64,000 nt of DNA from assembly GCA_963746185.1 (NCBI GenBank), contig CAVVAE010000001.1:372001-436000 (forward strand). Reading direction: 5' to 3'. The notes beneath the pieces are model-generated. The model was not told the origin of the DNA. It made no database searches and saw only the letters and a program-made list of their open reading frames with translations. The position numbers were made by a program, and so were the translations under genes. Shown here piece by piece: positions 25,220 to 33,734 of the stretch. This DNA comes from CAVVAE01 sp963746185 (lineage in GTDB: Bacteria; Actinomycetota; Actinomycetes; Propionibacteriales; Nocardioidaceae). Each line of letters opens with the position of its first letter. Position 1 is the first letter of the stretch.

Positions 25220-26104
25220 TCAGAGGTGCGTCACTCGTCCAAGCAGGTGTACGTCGTCGGACGTCGACGCGGTGACACCGAAGTCGACCTGCTCGCCAGC
25301 AACCAGAGCACCGAACGTGACCGAACCAGGCAACGCGATCGGCTTCTTGAAGGCCACCTCGGCGAGGAACGCCTCCGGCAGTTCGCGGTCGAGGGCAGCG
25401 AGACAGCGTGCCTTCGTCCACATGCCATGGGCGATGTGCCGCCGGAATCCGAACGCCCGGGCCGTCACGTCGTACAGGTGGATGGGGTTGCGGTCGCCCG
25501 AGACACTCGCGTATTGCCGGCCCAACCCGCTCGACAGCGGCCACCGGATCGGTCCAGCCGGAGCGTTCTCGGGCAGGTTCGCACTCGCGTCCGCCGCGGT
25601 GTCGCTGCCCTTGCCGCGTCTCAGTAGCACGGTCTCGTCGCGCCAGACCACCTCGCCAGCGACCGACGCCTCCGACACGATAGTCACGGTGCGCCCGCGC
25701 CGGTGCGGCGCCAACCGCTCCGCCCACACCGCGAGGTCGAGCACCTGGTCGACTGCGACCGGGCGCCGCTGCTCGATCCGGTTCGCGATGTGCACTGCGC
25801 CCATCGCGGCGAACGGAAAACCGGGGGCCGTCATCAGCGTCAGGTGCAACGGGAAGGCCAACAGATGGGGGTACGTCGCCGGGAGCGTGTCGCGAAGCGG
25901 GAACTCGCACACATCGCGATACGCCTCGATGTGTTCGGCGTCGGGAGAGATGTCGCGCAGCTCGAGTCGAAGGTCAGGCACCGTGTCACCGTCACCAGGA
26001 GCAGCGACGCCGGGAATCAAACCAGCGCCAGGCAGCGAAGGCAGCGCCGCCTTGACGTAGAGCGAACCCAAGGGCGGTGACTCGTCGAGGACTCGAACCG
26101 TCAT
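25220..26104 (-). CDS. MaoC-family hydratase/dehydratase (double hotdog, HtdX-like)
   Basis: About 294 residues. The C-terminal hotdog carries the MaoC signature region LGRQYASVSGDRNPIHLYDVTARAFGFRRHIAHGMWTKARCL with the Asp-His active-site pair (D..NPIH, H in HGM), and the N-terminal half holds a second, degenerate hotdog. The family hydrates trans-2-enoyl thioesters or dehydrates 3-hydroxyacyl thioesters. It is encoded after the fabG gene on the same strand with a short gap, and fadA stands divergently, as in the mycobacterial HtdX-FabG4-FadA2 locus. The ATG at 26104 is preferred; a GTG at 26128 would extend it by 8 residues. Confidence 0.85.
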   Translation of the reverse strand: MTVRVLDESPPLGSLYVKAALPSLPGAGLIPGVAAPGDGDTVPDLRLELRDISPDAEHIEAYRDVCEFPLRDTLPATYPHLLAFPLHLTLMTAPGFPFAAMGAVHIANRIEQRRPVAVDQVLDLAVWAERLAPHRRGRTVTIVSEASVAGEVVWRDETVLLRRGKGSDTAADASANLPENAPAGPIRWPLSSGLGRQYASVSGDRNPIHLYDVTARAFGFRRHIAHGMWTKARCLAALDRELPEAFLAEVAFKKPIALPGSVTFGALVAGEQVDFGVTASTSDDVHLLGRVTHL

Positions 26105-26131
26105 GTGAGTCCCGCCGTCACTCGCCACTGG

Positions 26132-27469
26132 TCACGCGCCGAGCAGGCTCTGGCCGCATACGCGGACGATGTTGTCGGTGACGCCCGACGAACCAGGATG
26201 TGCGAACCAGGCAACGGTCTCCGCGACGTCGAGCGGCAGACCGCCTTGGCTCATCGAGTTCATCCGACGACCGGCCTCGCGGATCACCAACGGGATCGAG
26301 GCGGTCATCTGGGTCTCGATGAAGCCGGGGGCAACGGCGTTGACCGTCACGTCCTGATCTGCGGCCAGCGGCGCGAACGCGTCGACGAACCCGATGACAC
26401 CGGCCTTGGAGGTTGCGTAGTTGGTCTGCCCTGCGTTGCCCGCGATGCCCGCGATCGACGCCACTCCGATCACGCGGCCATTGCTACGAATCAGCTTCTG
26501 ATCGAGCAGCTCCGCAGTGATGCGCTCGGGCGCGGCCAGGTTGACGTCGATCACCGATGACCAGCGACCATCGTCCATGTTGGCGACCTTCTTGTCGCGG
26601 GTGATGCCGGCGTTGTGAACGACGATGTCGGCTCCGTCATGTTTCTCCCTGAGCGCACGGGCGATCCGTTGTGGCGCGTCGACCGCGGTGATGTCGAGGG
26701 TGAGGGACTCGCCGCCCAGCTCCGTCATCAGGGCGTGCAGCCCCGCGGCCGCCTGCGGAACGTCGACGCCGACGATGGTGGCGCCGTCGCGGTGCAGAGT
26801 TCGCGCGATCGCTTCGCCGATGCCGCGCGACGCTCCGGTCACGAGCGCGACGCTGCCGTCGAGCGGACGCAGCGGGTCAGTCACGGGGTGCGCGGACGCG
26901 ACCTGCGTGGTGAGTCGGATGACCTGCCCAGACACGTACGCCGATTTGGGCGACAGCAGGAACTCGAGCGTCGAGGCGAGACGGTCGTCGGCGCCGTCGC
27001 CGACGTACACCAGCTGCACCGTGCCGCCCCGTCCGATCTCTTTGCCCAGCGAGCGGGTGAAGCCTTCGAGAGCGCGTTGGGCGATGTGTTGCGCGGGGGT
27101 GGTGGCCGCGTCGGGATCGGTCCCGAGCACGACGACATGCGGGCACTTGGTCAGTGAGCGCATCACCGGGTTGAAGAAGTCGCGCAACGTCGCCAGGCCA
27201 TCGCTGGAGGCAATGCCGCTCGCGTCGAAGACGAGACCGCTGTATCGAGTGTCGTCGACCTGCTCGGTAGCCGCGTCTCCACCCGCTGCTGCAATTGTCG
27301 CCAACGCGGCGGCACGCAAGTCCCCAGTCCCGCCGACGAGGTAGTCGCCGCCCAGCAGCGGCGCGCCAGGCTCATAGCGGCGGAGCGGGGTCGGGTTCGG
27401 CAAGCCGAGATTCTTGACGACAAACTTGCCGACGGAGGTGGCGGTCAGGGCTTGGTAGCGATCAGCCAT
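26132..27469 (-). CDS. fabG: High-molecular-weight 3-oxoacyl-ACP/CoA reductase (FabG4-like)
   Basis: 445 residues, the length of the two-domain FabG4 type rather than the usual 250. The N-terminal 200 residues resemble a flavodoxin-like/Rossmann domain without catalytic residues; the C-terminal half is a classical SDR: VTGASRGIGEAIARTLHRDGATIVG cofactor motif, HNAG, S and Y-x-x-x-K (YATSK) catalytic residues and a PGFIETQM segment. It reduces 3-oxoacyl thioesters with NAD(P)H. AAGGAG lies 6 bases before the ATG at 27469. The MaoC gene follows immediately. Confidence 0.9.
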   Translation of the reverse strand: MADRYQALTATSVGKFVVKNLGLPNPTPLRRYEPGAPLLGGDYLVGGTGDLRAAALATIAAAGGDAATEQVDDTRYSGLVFDASGIASSDGLATLRDFFNPVMRSLTKCPHVVVLGTDPDAATTPAQHIAQRALEGFTRSLGKEIGRGGTVQLVYVGDGADDRLASTLEFLLSPKSAYVSGQVIRLTTQVASAHPVTDPLRPLDGSVALVTGASRGIGEAIARTLHRDGATIVGVDVPQAAAGLHALMTELGGESLTLDITAVDAPQRIARALREKHDGADIVVHNAGITRDKKVANMDDGRWSSVIDVNLAAPERITAELLDQKLIRSNGRVIGVASIAGIAGNAGQTNYATSKAGVIGFVDAFAPLAADQDVTVNAVAPGFIETQMTASIPLVIREAGRRMNSMSQGGLPLDVAETVAWFAHPGSSGVTDNIVRVCGQSLLGA

Positions 27470-27531
27470 CGTCGACTCCTTGTGGTGAACGTCTCCGCAG
27501 CAGCGGGTAGGCGGCGGTCCTTGGGCAATGA

Positions 27532-27587
27532 GACTCTGAGCCAAAGGCAATTCTGTGCCAAGGTAACTTGTCGTGTAACTCAGAGTC
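27532..27587. promoter_or_regulatory. Inverted repeat and TGTAACT half-sites between fabG and fadA
   Basis: The divergent promoter region has GACTCTGAG (27532-27540) and CTCAGAGTC (27579-27587), a perfect 9-bp inverted repeat 38 bases apart. Inside are two direct half-sites, GGTAACT (27562-27568) and TGTAACT (27574-27580). TGTAACT is the half of the palindromes found at the TetR and acyl-CoA dehydrogenase promoters, so the same regulator may act here through a looser site. Confidence 0.5.
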
Positions 27588-27626
27588 CACGCCTTCGGGT
27601 GTGGTCCTCGCTACAAGGAGTACCGC

Positions 27627-28988
27627 ATGCCGAACGCTGCGTCCAAGCCGCCAGCCAAACCGGTCACCAAACGAGTGGCGAAACGATCTCAGACCCCCTC
27701 GTCCCGACAGGCCAGCGCCCCTCGTCGCGTGGCGATCCTCGGTGGCAACCGCATCCCGTTCGCTCGGTCCAACGCGGCGTACGCCAAGGCCAGCAACCAA
27801 GACATGCTCACGGCCGCGATCGACGGGCTCGTCGACCGGTTCGGGTTGGCCGGCGAGACCGTCGGTGAGGTCGTCGCCGGCGCCGTGCTCAAGCACAGTC
27901 GCGACTTCAACCTCGCCCGCGAGTCCGTTCTCGGCTCGAAGCTGTCGGCCCAAACCCCGGCGTACGACATCCAGCAGGCCTGCGACACCGGCATTCAGGC
28001 AGCAATTGCGGCAGCCGACAAGATCGCCCTCGGTGTCATCGACGTGGGCATCGCCGGTGGCGTCGATACGACGTCCGACGCCCCGATCGCGGTCAACGAA
28101 AAGCTCCGCAAGATTCTGCTTGACGCCAACCGGGCCAAGACCGTGCAGGACCGGCTCAAAGCGCTCACGAGGGTTCGACCGAGTCACCTCGTTCCGGCGA
28201 TCCCGCAGAACGCAGAACCGCGCACTCGGTTGTCGATGGGAGAGCATGCCGCGCTCACGGCGCTCGAGTGGGAGGTGCCGCGCGAGGCACAGGACGAGCT
28301 GGCGCTCACGTCTCACCAACGGCTCGCGGCCGCCTACGATCGCGGCTTCTTCGACGACCTGATGACGCCTTACCTCGGGCTTGAGCGAGACCAGAACCTG
28401 CGCGGCGACACCACGCTGGAGAAGCTCGGCTCGCTCAAACCGGTCTTCGGCAAGGGCGAAACAGCGACGATGACCGCGGGGAACTCGACGCCGCTGACCG
28501 ATGGCGCGTCGGTGGTGCTGCTGGCCTCAGAGGAGTGGGCCAAGCAGCACGACCTGCCGGTGCTGGCCTACCTGAGTCATCACGAAACCGCGGCCGTCGA
28601 CTATGTGTACGGCGGAGAGGGCTTGCTCATGGCGCCCGCCTATGCGATGCCCCGCATGCTGACTCGCGCCGGCCTGGGGCTGCAGGACTTCGACTTCTAC
28701 GAGATCCACGAGGCCTTCGCCTCACAGGTCATCGCCACCCTCAAGGCGTGGGAGGACCCGATCTTCTGCAAGGAGCGGCTCGGACTCGATGCCCCGCTCG
28801 GCGCGATCGACCCGGCGAAGCTCAACGTGGCAGGTTCGTCTTTGGCGACGGGCCATCCGTTCGCGGCGACTGGCGGCCGCATCCTGGCGACGCTGGCGAA
28901 GCTGCTGGCAGAGCGTGGTGAAGGGCGCGGCGTGATCTCGATCTGTGCTGCCGGCGGTCAAGGAGTGACTGCAATCGTCGAACGCTGA
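27627..28988 (+). CDS. Acetyl-CoA acetyltransferase / 3-ketoacyl-CoA thiolase (FadA2-like)
   Basis: 453 residues with the thiolase fold and all active-site segments: QQACDTGIQAAIAAAD with the nucleophile Cys, NVAGSSLATGHPFAATGGRIL with the GHPxxATG His, and ICAAGGQGVTAIVER with the C-terminal Cys. It cleaves 3-ketoacyl-CoA in beta-oxidation or condenses acyl-CoAs. The N-terminus has a basic extension (PNAASKPPAKPVTKRVAKRSQ). AAGGAG is 5-6 bases before the ATG at 27627. Divergent from fabG/maoC, as in the mycobacterial fadA2 locus. Confidence 0.9.
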   Translation: MPNAASKPPAKPVTKRVAKRSQTPSSRQASAPRRVAILGGNRIPFARSNAAYAKASNQDMLTAAIDGLVDRFGLAGETVGEVVAGAVLKHSRDFNLARESVLGSKLSAQTPAYDIQQACDTGIQAAIAAADKIALGVIDVGIAGGVDTTSDAPIAVNEKLRKILLDANRAKTVQDRLKALTRVRPSHLVPAIPQNAEPRTRLSMGEHAALTALEWEVPREAQDELALTSHQRLAAAYDRGFFDDLMTPYLGLERDQNLRGDTTLEKLGSLKPVFGKGETATMTAGNSTPLTDGASVVLLASEEWAKQHDLPVLAYLSHHETAAVDYVYGGEGLLMAPAYAMPRMLTRAGLGLQDFDFYEIHEAFASQVIATLKAWEDPIFCKERLGLDAPLGAIDPAKLNVAGSSLATGHPFAATGGRILATLAKLLAERGEGRGVISICAAGGQGVTAIVER

Positions 28989-29010
28989 TCCGCGGCAAGC
29001 CATCCCTAGG

Positions 29011-29748
29011 TCACGGCGCGCTGGCTAAGGCGACGGCCGTCTTTACGAGGTACTCGCGCACCTGGTCGACCGAGATCGGCGTGATTGCCGGTACTCCGGG
29101 AGAGGACTCCTTGATGACGGTCCCGACGCGGGCCAGCGCGATGCCGCCCAGACCCTGGGCATAGAGCGTGTTGGCCATCACGTCGACGTCCTCGACGTGG
29201 AACTCACCGGTGGCCTGACCAGCTTCGAGTGCCGAGACGACGTGGGCGAGGCAGCCCGACATCGCCGTACCCAGTCGCATGATTGCCGCTTCGCTCACCT
29301 CTTCCATCAGCTCAGGAGTGGGCTTGCTCATCAACGCCTGGGCGCAGTCGACGAAGGCGGGAAACTCGACCCCGAAGTCGACGAATGCGGTGGTGATGTC
29401 GCGAAGGCGTTCGGTGGGGGAGGCATCGGCCCGGTCGGCGGCGGACAGTCGCTCGGCGAGCTCGTCGAGATAGCCGACCAGCGTCAGGGCGAACAACTCC
29501 TCCTTGCCCGCGAAGTGTCGGTAGATGATGGCGCGGTTGATGCCGACGGACTTGGCGATGTCATCGATCGGCGCATCCCGCACTCCGCGCGCGTCGAAGA
29601 GCTCGCGGGTTGCGCTGAGGATCAGCCGCTCGCGCTCGCGCTTGCGCTCCGCGGTGGCGCGGCGGCGGGTGGGCGCATCGGACACCACCACCATCGCGTC
29701 GGGCGCCGGGGGAGCGGACTGCTTGGAACGCGCGCTGCTCGATTCCAT
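29011..29748 (-). CDS. TetR-family regulator, likely of lipid metabolism
   Basis: 245 residues. The N-terminal 30 residues are disordered and Arg/Lys-rich; residues about 40-85 are the TetR HTH (LILSATRELFDARGVRDAPIDDIAKSVGINRAIIYRHFAGKEELFALTL). The C-terminal ligand domain is variable. It stands next to the thiolase and divergent from an SGNH hydrolase, and its own promoter holds the palindrome TGTAACTAACAGTTACA. The same palindrome precedes the acyl-CoA dehydrogenase operon at 41809, so the likely role is repression of fatty-acid genes with an acyl-CoA effector (inferred). The ATG at 29748 lies 6 bases after TAGGAT (minus strand), a leaderless layout. Confidence 0.85.
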   Translation of the reverse strand: MESSSARSKQSAPPAPDAMVVVSDAPTRRRATAERKRERERLILSATRELFDARGVRDAPIDDIAKSVGINRAIIYRHFAGKEELFALTLVGYLDELAERLSAADRADASPTERLRDITTAFVDFGVEFPAFVDCAQALMSKPTPELMEEVSEAAIMRLGTAMSGCLAHVVSALEAGQATGEFHVEDVDVMANTLYAQGLGGIALARVGTVIKESSPGVPAITPISVDQVREYLVKTAVALASAP

Positions 29749-29779
29749 CCGGACATCCTAACCACTGCGAGACCCGCTG

Positions 29780-29796
29780 TGTAACTAACAGTTACA
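29780..29796. promoter_or_regulatory. TetR operator (perfect palindrome TGTAACT-N3-AGTTACA)
   Basis: TGTAACTAACAGTTACA has 7-bp arms with a 3-base spacer. It lies between the TetR gene (29748, -10 TAGGAT at 29755-29760) and the SGNH hydrolase (29825, -10-like CAGACT at 29813-29818) and covers the -35 zone of both promoters. Confidence 0.8.
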
Positions 29797-29824
29797 GGTC
29801 ATTTCGCTGTGACAGACTGCCTGG

Positions 29825-30637
29825 GTGACAACCAGTCCCGCGATCCCCATCCCCAAGACCTTCGTCGCCCTCGGTGACAGCTTTACCGAAGGACTGGACG
29901 ACCCCTCACCCGTGGGTGCATCGGTGTTTCGCGGTTGGGCTGACCGGGTCGCGGAAGTCTTTGCGGCGGCTGAACCGCGTTTCCGTTACGCCAACCTCGC
30001 CATCCGCGGCCGGCTGTTCGACCGGATCATCGACGAGCAGCTGCCCCGCGCACTCGAACTTGCCCCCGAGCTCGTGAGCTTGGCGGGTGGGACGAACGAC
30101 GTACTGCGACCGAGCGTCAACCTGGACCACATCGCGGCGCGCTTCGAGGATGCGGTGCAGCAGCTCCGCGAGAACGGCTCGCAGGTCGTGCTGTTCCAGT
30201 CGGTCGACCCGACATCGCGCTCACGGCTGATCGGCCGCACGCTGCCGCGGGTCAAGGCACTCACCACCATCGTGGAGGAGACCGCCGAGCGGCAGCAGTG
30301 TGTGCTCGTGCGGCTGTGGGGTGAGCCGATCTTCACGCACCCCAGCATCTGGAGCGACGACCGGCTGCATCTCTCACCCGAAGGTCATGCCCGAGTCGCC
30401 GGGGCCGTCCTCGAGGCGCTCGGCCTCGGAGACCATGCGTGGGCCAAGCCCCCCGGACCCCTGATCCCACAACCCCGTCGCGCCCGGGTCGCCGCCGACG
30501 TCCGGTGGGCCCGTCAGCACCTCGCGCCATGGGTGAGCCGCCGGCTGCGTCGTGTCTCATCGGGAGATACGGTCCCTCCGAAGCTGCCTGACCTGTCACC
30601 TGTGACCTGGACGGATCAGATCGCGTCGGACCGCTAG
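29825..30637 (+). CDS. SGNH/GDSL-family hydrolase
   Basis: 270 residues of the SGNH hydrolase superfamily. Block I: ALGDSFTEGLDDP with the nucleophile Ser; block III: LAGGTNDVLRP with Gly/Asn; block V: DRLHLSPEGHARVA with catalytic Asp and His. The C-terminus has a basic tail (RARVAADVRWARQHLAPWVSRRLRR). The start is GTG, 6 bases after CAGACT. The TetR operator at 29780-29796 should control it, linking it to lipid ester metabolism. No signal peptide is seen. Confidence 0.88.
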   Translation: MTTSPAIPIPKTFVALGDSFTEGLDDPSPVGASVFRGWADRVAEVFAAAEPRFRYANLAIRGRLFDRIIDEQLPRALELAPELVSLAGGTNDVLRPSVNLDHIAARFEDAVQQLRENGSQVVLFQSVDPTSRSRLIGRTLPRVKALTTIVEETAERQQCVLVRLWGEPIFTHPSIWSDDRLHLSPEGHARVAGAVLEALGLGDHAWAKPPGPLIPQPRRARVAADVRWARQHLAPWVSRRLRRVSSGDTVPPKLPDLSPVTWTDQIASDR

Positions 30638-30667
30638 TCCCCTCCTGGGCCAGAGGAGCAGATCGCC

Positions 30668-31111
30668 GTGAGCACGACAACAACCAGGCAGTATCAAGAC
30701 ACGCCGGTCGATGTGAAGCTCGTGCTGAGCGCACTGTGGATCGCGATGCTGTTCGTGTTCGCCTACGTCGACATCTTCGCGTTCTATCGCGCGGACGTTC
30801 TCGAGGCCGCGCTCGACGGCAAGGTGGCGAGCACGGACTTTACGGTCGACCAGATGTTCCTGACCTTCACACTGATCTACATCCTGCTGCCAAGCCTGAT
30901 GGTGGTCTTGTCACTGCTTCTCAAACCACGTGTCAACCGGATCACCAACATCGTCGTCAGCCTCCTCTACGCGATCAGCATCATCGTGTCGGTGATCGGC
31001 GAAGAGTGGGCCTACTACATCGTCGGAAGCGTCATCGAGGTGGTGCTCCTCCTCGTCATTGCCCGAACTGCTTGGAAATGGCCGCCACCGCAGGTCGCAC
31101 CCTCCACGTGA
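30668..31111 (+). CDS. Small multi-pass membrane protein of unknown function
   Basis: 147 residues with four hydrophobic stretches (LVLSALWIAMLFVFAYVDIFAF, MFLTFTLIYILLPSLMVVLSLLL, ITNIVVSLLYAISIIVSVI, YYIVGSVIEVVLLLVIA). It resembles the DUF6326-type small membrane proteins annotated in actinobacteria, without known function. GTG start with GGAG 8 bases upstream. It follows the SGNH hydrolase by 30 bases and may belong to the same unit. Confidence 0.7.
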   Translation: MSTTTTRQYQDTPVDVKLVLSALWIAMLFVFAYVDIFAFYRADVLEAALDGKVASTDFTVDQMFLTFTLIYILLPSLMVVLSLLLKPRVNRITNIVVSLLYAISIIVSVIGEEWAYYIVGSVIEVVLLLVIARTAWKWPPPQVAPST

Positions 31112-31122
31112 CGAGGCGCCTG

Positions 31123-32682
31123 CTAGCCGGATGCGAGCTGGCGTACATCGTCGATCGTGTCGGCCTCGGCGACGGACTTGTCGTTGCGGTAACGCAGCAC
31201 CCGGGCGAAACGAAGGGCCAGACCGCCTGGGTAGCGGGTCGAGCGCTGCAGCCCGTCGAAGGCGATCTCGACGACCTGCTCGGGGCGGACCTCGACCACG
31301 TAGTTGTCATGGATCGTTGCTGGGTCGATGGCCAGTTCGGTGAACCGCTCGGTCTGCCAAGTGAGCATCTCGTCAGTCATGCCCTTGAACGTCTTGCCCA
31401 GCATCACGAACCCGCCATCGGGGTCGCGCGCCCCCATATGAATGTTGGACAGCCAGCCCTGACGTCGTCCGCTGCCCCACTCCACGGCCAGCACGACCAG
31501 GTCGAGGGTGTGCCGCGGCTTCACCTTGACCCAGGCCGCCCCACGACGTCCCGCTTCGTACGACGCATCGAGGTCCTTGACGACGACGCCCTCCTGGCCG
31601 GCAGCCACCGTGTCGGTAAAGAAGGTCGTCGCGACGTCGGTGGAGTCAGTGACGAGTCGAGCGATCCGCGCGGAGGCAGGCGTGACGGCGTCCAGCCGAG
31701 CCAGCCGGTCGCGCAGAGGTAGGTCGATCAGGTCTTCGCCGTCAATGTGCAAGCAGTCGAAGAAGAACGGTATGACGGCGGTGCCGGGTGGCCCCGCAAG
31801 CTCATCGACTTGGCTCGCCGTGCGCGCCGACGTCTCCTGGAACGGGCGTGGTCGCCCCGATGTGTCGAGCGCCAACGCCTCACCATCCAGCACTGCCTGA
31901 TCGACTGGGAGCTGGGCAGCGACGCTGACGACTTCAGGCAGGCGAGGAGTGATGTCGTCGAGGCTTCGCGTGAAGACGCTGACGTCGTCACCGTTCTTGT
32001 GGACCTGGATCCTGATGCCGTCGAGCTTGGAGTCGACGCAGACTGCTGTCGTGGCGTCCGCCGTGCCGAGCTTCTCGAACGCGGACCTGACGTCTGGGGC
32101 CGTCGAGGCCAGCATCGGCTTGATGGGTTGTCCGACGGTAAGACCGAACGCCTCGACTGCGGCAAGCCCCTCGGTCATCGCTGCGCGAGCCACCGGACCG
32201 ATGGCACCACGCAACATGACCGCGCGGCGGACAACGGGCAAGGGGAGCTCCGCGGCGGCGGCAGTCGCGTCGACCAGGCTGGTTTCGAGAGCACCCTGCC
32301 TGAGCTCGCCGTGGACCAGTCCGCGCAGGAACGTCTGCTCGTCGGCAGTGGCGCGGCCCATCAGCTCGGTAGCCGCGGCCGAGCGCGCTGCCGCCGACCC
32401 GCTACCGGCGAGAATGCTGATCGCCTCGAATGCGGCATCGACCTCAATGATCGTCAGCGACGATTCGTCGGCCGGCGTCGGGAGATCTCGCATCGATGCC
32501 CAGCCCAGCCCGGTACGCCGCTGGCGCAGCGACCCCGACAGGAACGCGACCGCAACCTCGATGTCGTCGGCCTCGGCCCGACGAAGCAGGCTCACCAACG
32601 CTTCGCGCTTGGCCAGTCGTGACCGGGTGGCGGCGACGGCCTGGGACGTCTCGACGACGTCGTTCAGGAGGAGGGCGACCAT
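31123..32682 (-). CDS. ATP-dependent DNA ligase (LigB-like)
   Basis: 519 residues. The adenylation domain has motif I SKLDGIRIQVHK (Lys about 219), the nucleotidyltransferase core with FDCLHIDGEDLIDLPLRDRL and VVKDLDASYEAGRRGAAWVKVKPRHTLDLVVLAVEWGSGRRQGW, and an OB-fold C-terminus. An N-terminal helical DNA-binding domain (about 1-200) is present, as in mycobacterial LigB. It seals nicks with ATP. The start ATG at 32682 is 6 bases after CAGACT, and a perfect TGTCGGTG lies 8 bases upstream of that, a PafBC-type damage promoter. It stands divergent from an AlkA-like glycosylase. Confidence 0.9.
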   Translation of the reverse strand: MVALLLNDVVETSQAVAATRSRLAKREALVSLLRRAEADDIEVAVAFLSGSLRQRRTGLGWASMRDLPTPADESSLTIIEVDAAFEAISILAGSGSAAARSAAATELMGRATADEQTFLRGLVHGELRQGALETSLVDATAAAAELPLPVVRRAVMLRGAIGPVARAAMTEGLAAVEAFGLTVGQPIKPMLASTAPDVRSAFEKLGTADATTAVCVDSKLDGIRIQVHKNGDDVSVFTRSLDDITPRLPEVVSVAAQLPVDQAVLDGEALALDTSGRPRPFQETSARTASQVDELAGPPGTAVIPFFFDCLHIDGEDLIDLPLRDRLARLDAVTPASARIARLVTDSTDVATTFFTDTVAAGQEGVVVKDLDASYEAGRRGAAWVKVKPRHTLDLVVLAVEWGSGRRQGWLSNIHMGARDPDGGFVMLGKTFKGMTDEMLTWQTERFTELAIDPATIHDNYVVEVRPEQVVEIAFDGLQRSTRYPGGLALRFARVLRYRNDKSVAEADTIDDVRQLASG

Positions 32683-32688
32683 GGCGCC

Positions 32689-32710
32689 AGTCTGCCGGTT
32701 CACACCGACA
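32689..32710 (-). promoter_or_regulatory. PafBC-type damage promoter of the DNA ligase
   Basis: On the minus strand TGTCGGTG (32710-32703), 8 bases, then CAGACT (32694-32689) and 6 bases to the ATG at 32682. The upstream box matches TGTCRGTG exactly; the -10 differs from TAnnnT only at its first base. Confidence 0.65.
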
Positions 32711-32795
32711 GCTCACCCAGACCCTCACGAGCAGCGTCGAGCGCGTCCCCTGGACCCTCGAAGTCATGGGTCCGGGCGGTCACTAGGCTGAGCCG

Positions 32796-33734
32796 GTGAC
32801 CGGGGCGGCGAAGACAGTTCAGTCAGTGAGCCGGACGTGGCGACCGGGGTGGCCATGCAACCCGTACGACGTACTCCGACCGCTGCGTCGAGGGGCTGGC
32901 GACCCGTCGTTCCAGCTGGACACCGACGGCACCGTGTGGCGAGCTTCGATGACGCCCGAGGGTCCTGTCACCGCGCGCATCACACCACGACGGAGCGACG
33001 CAGCGATCGATGTCGAGGCCTGGGGCACCGGATCCGGCTGGCTGCTGAGCCAAGTCCCGGCGATGCTCGGCGCGGACGACGACACGACGGGATTCGACTG
33101 CACTGACCCGCTCGTGCGCGAGGCCTGGACCCGCAACCCGCACTGGCGGGTGACGAAGTCCGGGCTGGTGTTCGAGGCACTGGTGGCGGCCGTCATCGAG
33201 CAGAAGGTGACTGGCCAGGAAGCGTGGACGGGTTGGCGCCGGTTGTTGAGCAGGTTCGGCGAGCCGGCACCCGGGCCGGGGGAGCGGCGTGGTCTTCGTT
33301 CGCTGCCCACCGCACAAGCTTTGGCCCTGGTGCCTTCGTGGGAGTGGCTTCGCTGTCACGTCGACGGCGCCCGATCGTCGGCGATCGTGCGGGCTGCGCG
33401 AGTGGCTGAGTCGCTTGAGCGCACCCTCGACCTGCCGGCCCCTCAAGTGGAGCGACGGCTGCGCTCACTCCCAGGCATCGGGGTCTGGACCGCAGCCGAG
33501 ATCCGCCAACGGGCGCACGGGGACGCCGACGCCGTCAGCTTCGGTGATTACCACGTGGCCAGGCACATCGGGTACGCCCTGACGGGGGAGTTGATCGACG
33601 ACTTCGAGCTCGAGGTGCTGCTCGAGCCGTTCCGGCCGCATCGTTACCGCGTGCAGCACATCGTCACCACCCGACTGCCCGGCCGCGCCCGTCGTGGACC
33701 ACGGATGGCGCCGCGCCGACATCTCCCACGATGA
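32796..33734 (+). CDS. DNA-3-methyladenine glycosylase family protein (AlkA-like)
   Basis: 312 residues with the helix-hairpin-helix glycosylase fold: LRSLPGIGVWTAAEIRQRAHGDADAVSFGDYHVARHIGYAL contains the HhH (LPGIGVWTAAEI) and the catalytic Asp (in FGDYHV). It should excise alkylated bases. The start is GTG, 6 bases after TAGGCT, with no Shine-Dalgarno. It lies divergent from the ATP ligase and overlaps the downstream PAP2 gene by 4 bases. Confidence 0.85.
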   Translation: MTGAAKTVQSVSRTWRPGWPCNPYDVLRPLRRGAGDPSFQLDTDGTVWRASMTPEGPVTARITPRRSDAAIDVEAWGTGSGWLLSQVPAMLGADDDTTGFDCTDPLVREAWTRNPHWRVTKSGLVFEALVAAVIEQKVTGQEAWTGWRRLLSRFGEPAPGPGERRGLRSLPTAQALALVPSWEWLRCHVDGARSSAIVRAARVAESLERTLDLPAPQVERRLRSLPGIGVWTAAEIRQRAHGDADAVSFGDYHVARHIGYALTGELIDDFELEVLLEPFRPHRYRVQHIVTTRLPGRARRGPRMAPRRHLPR

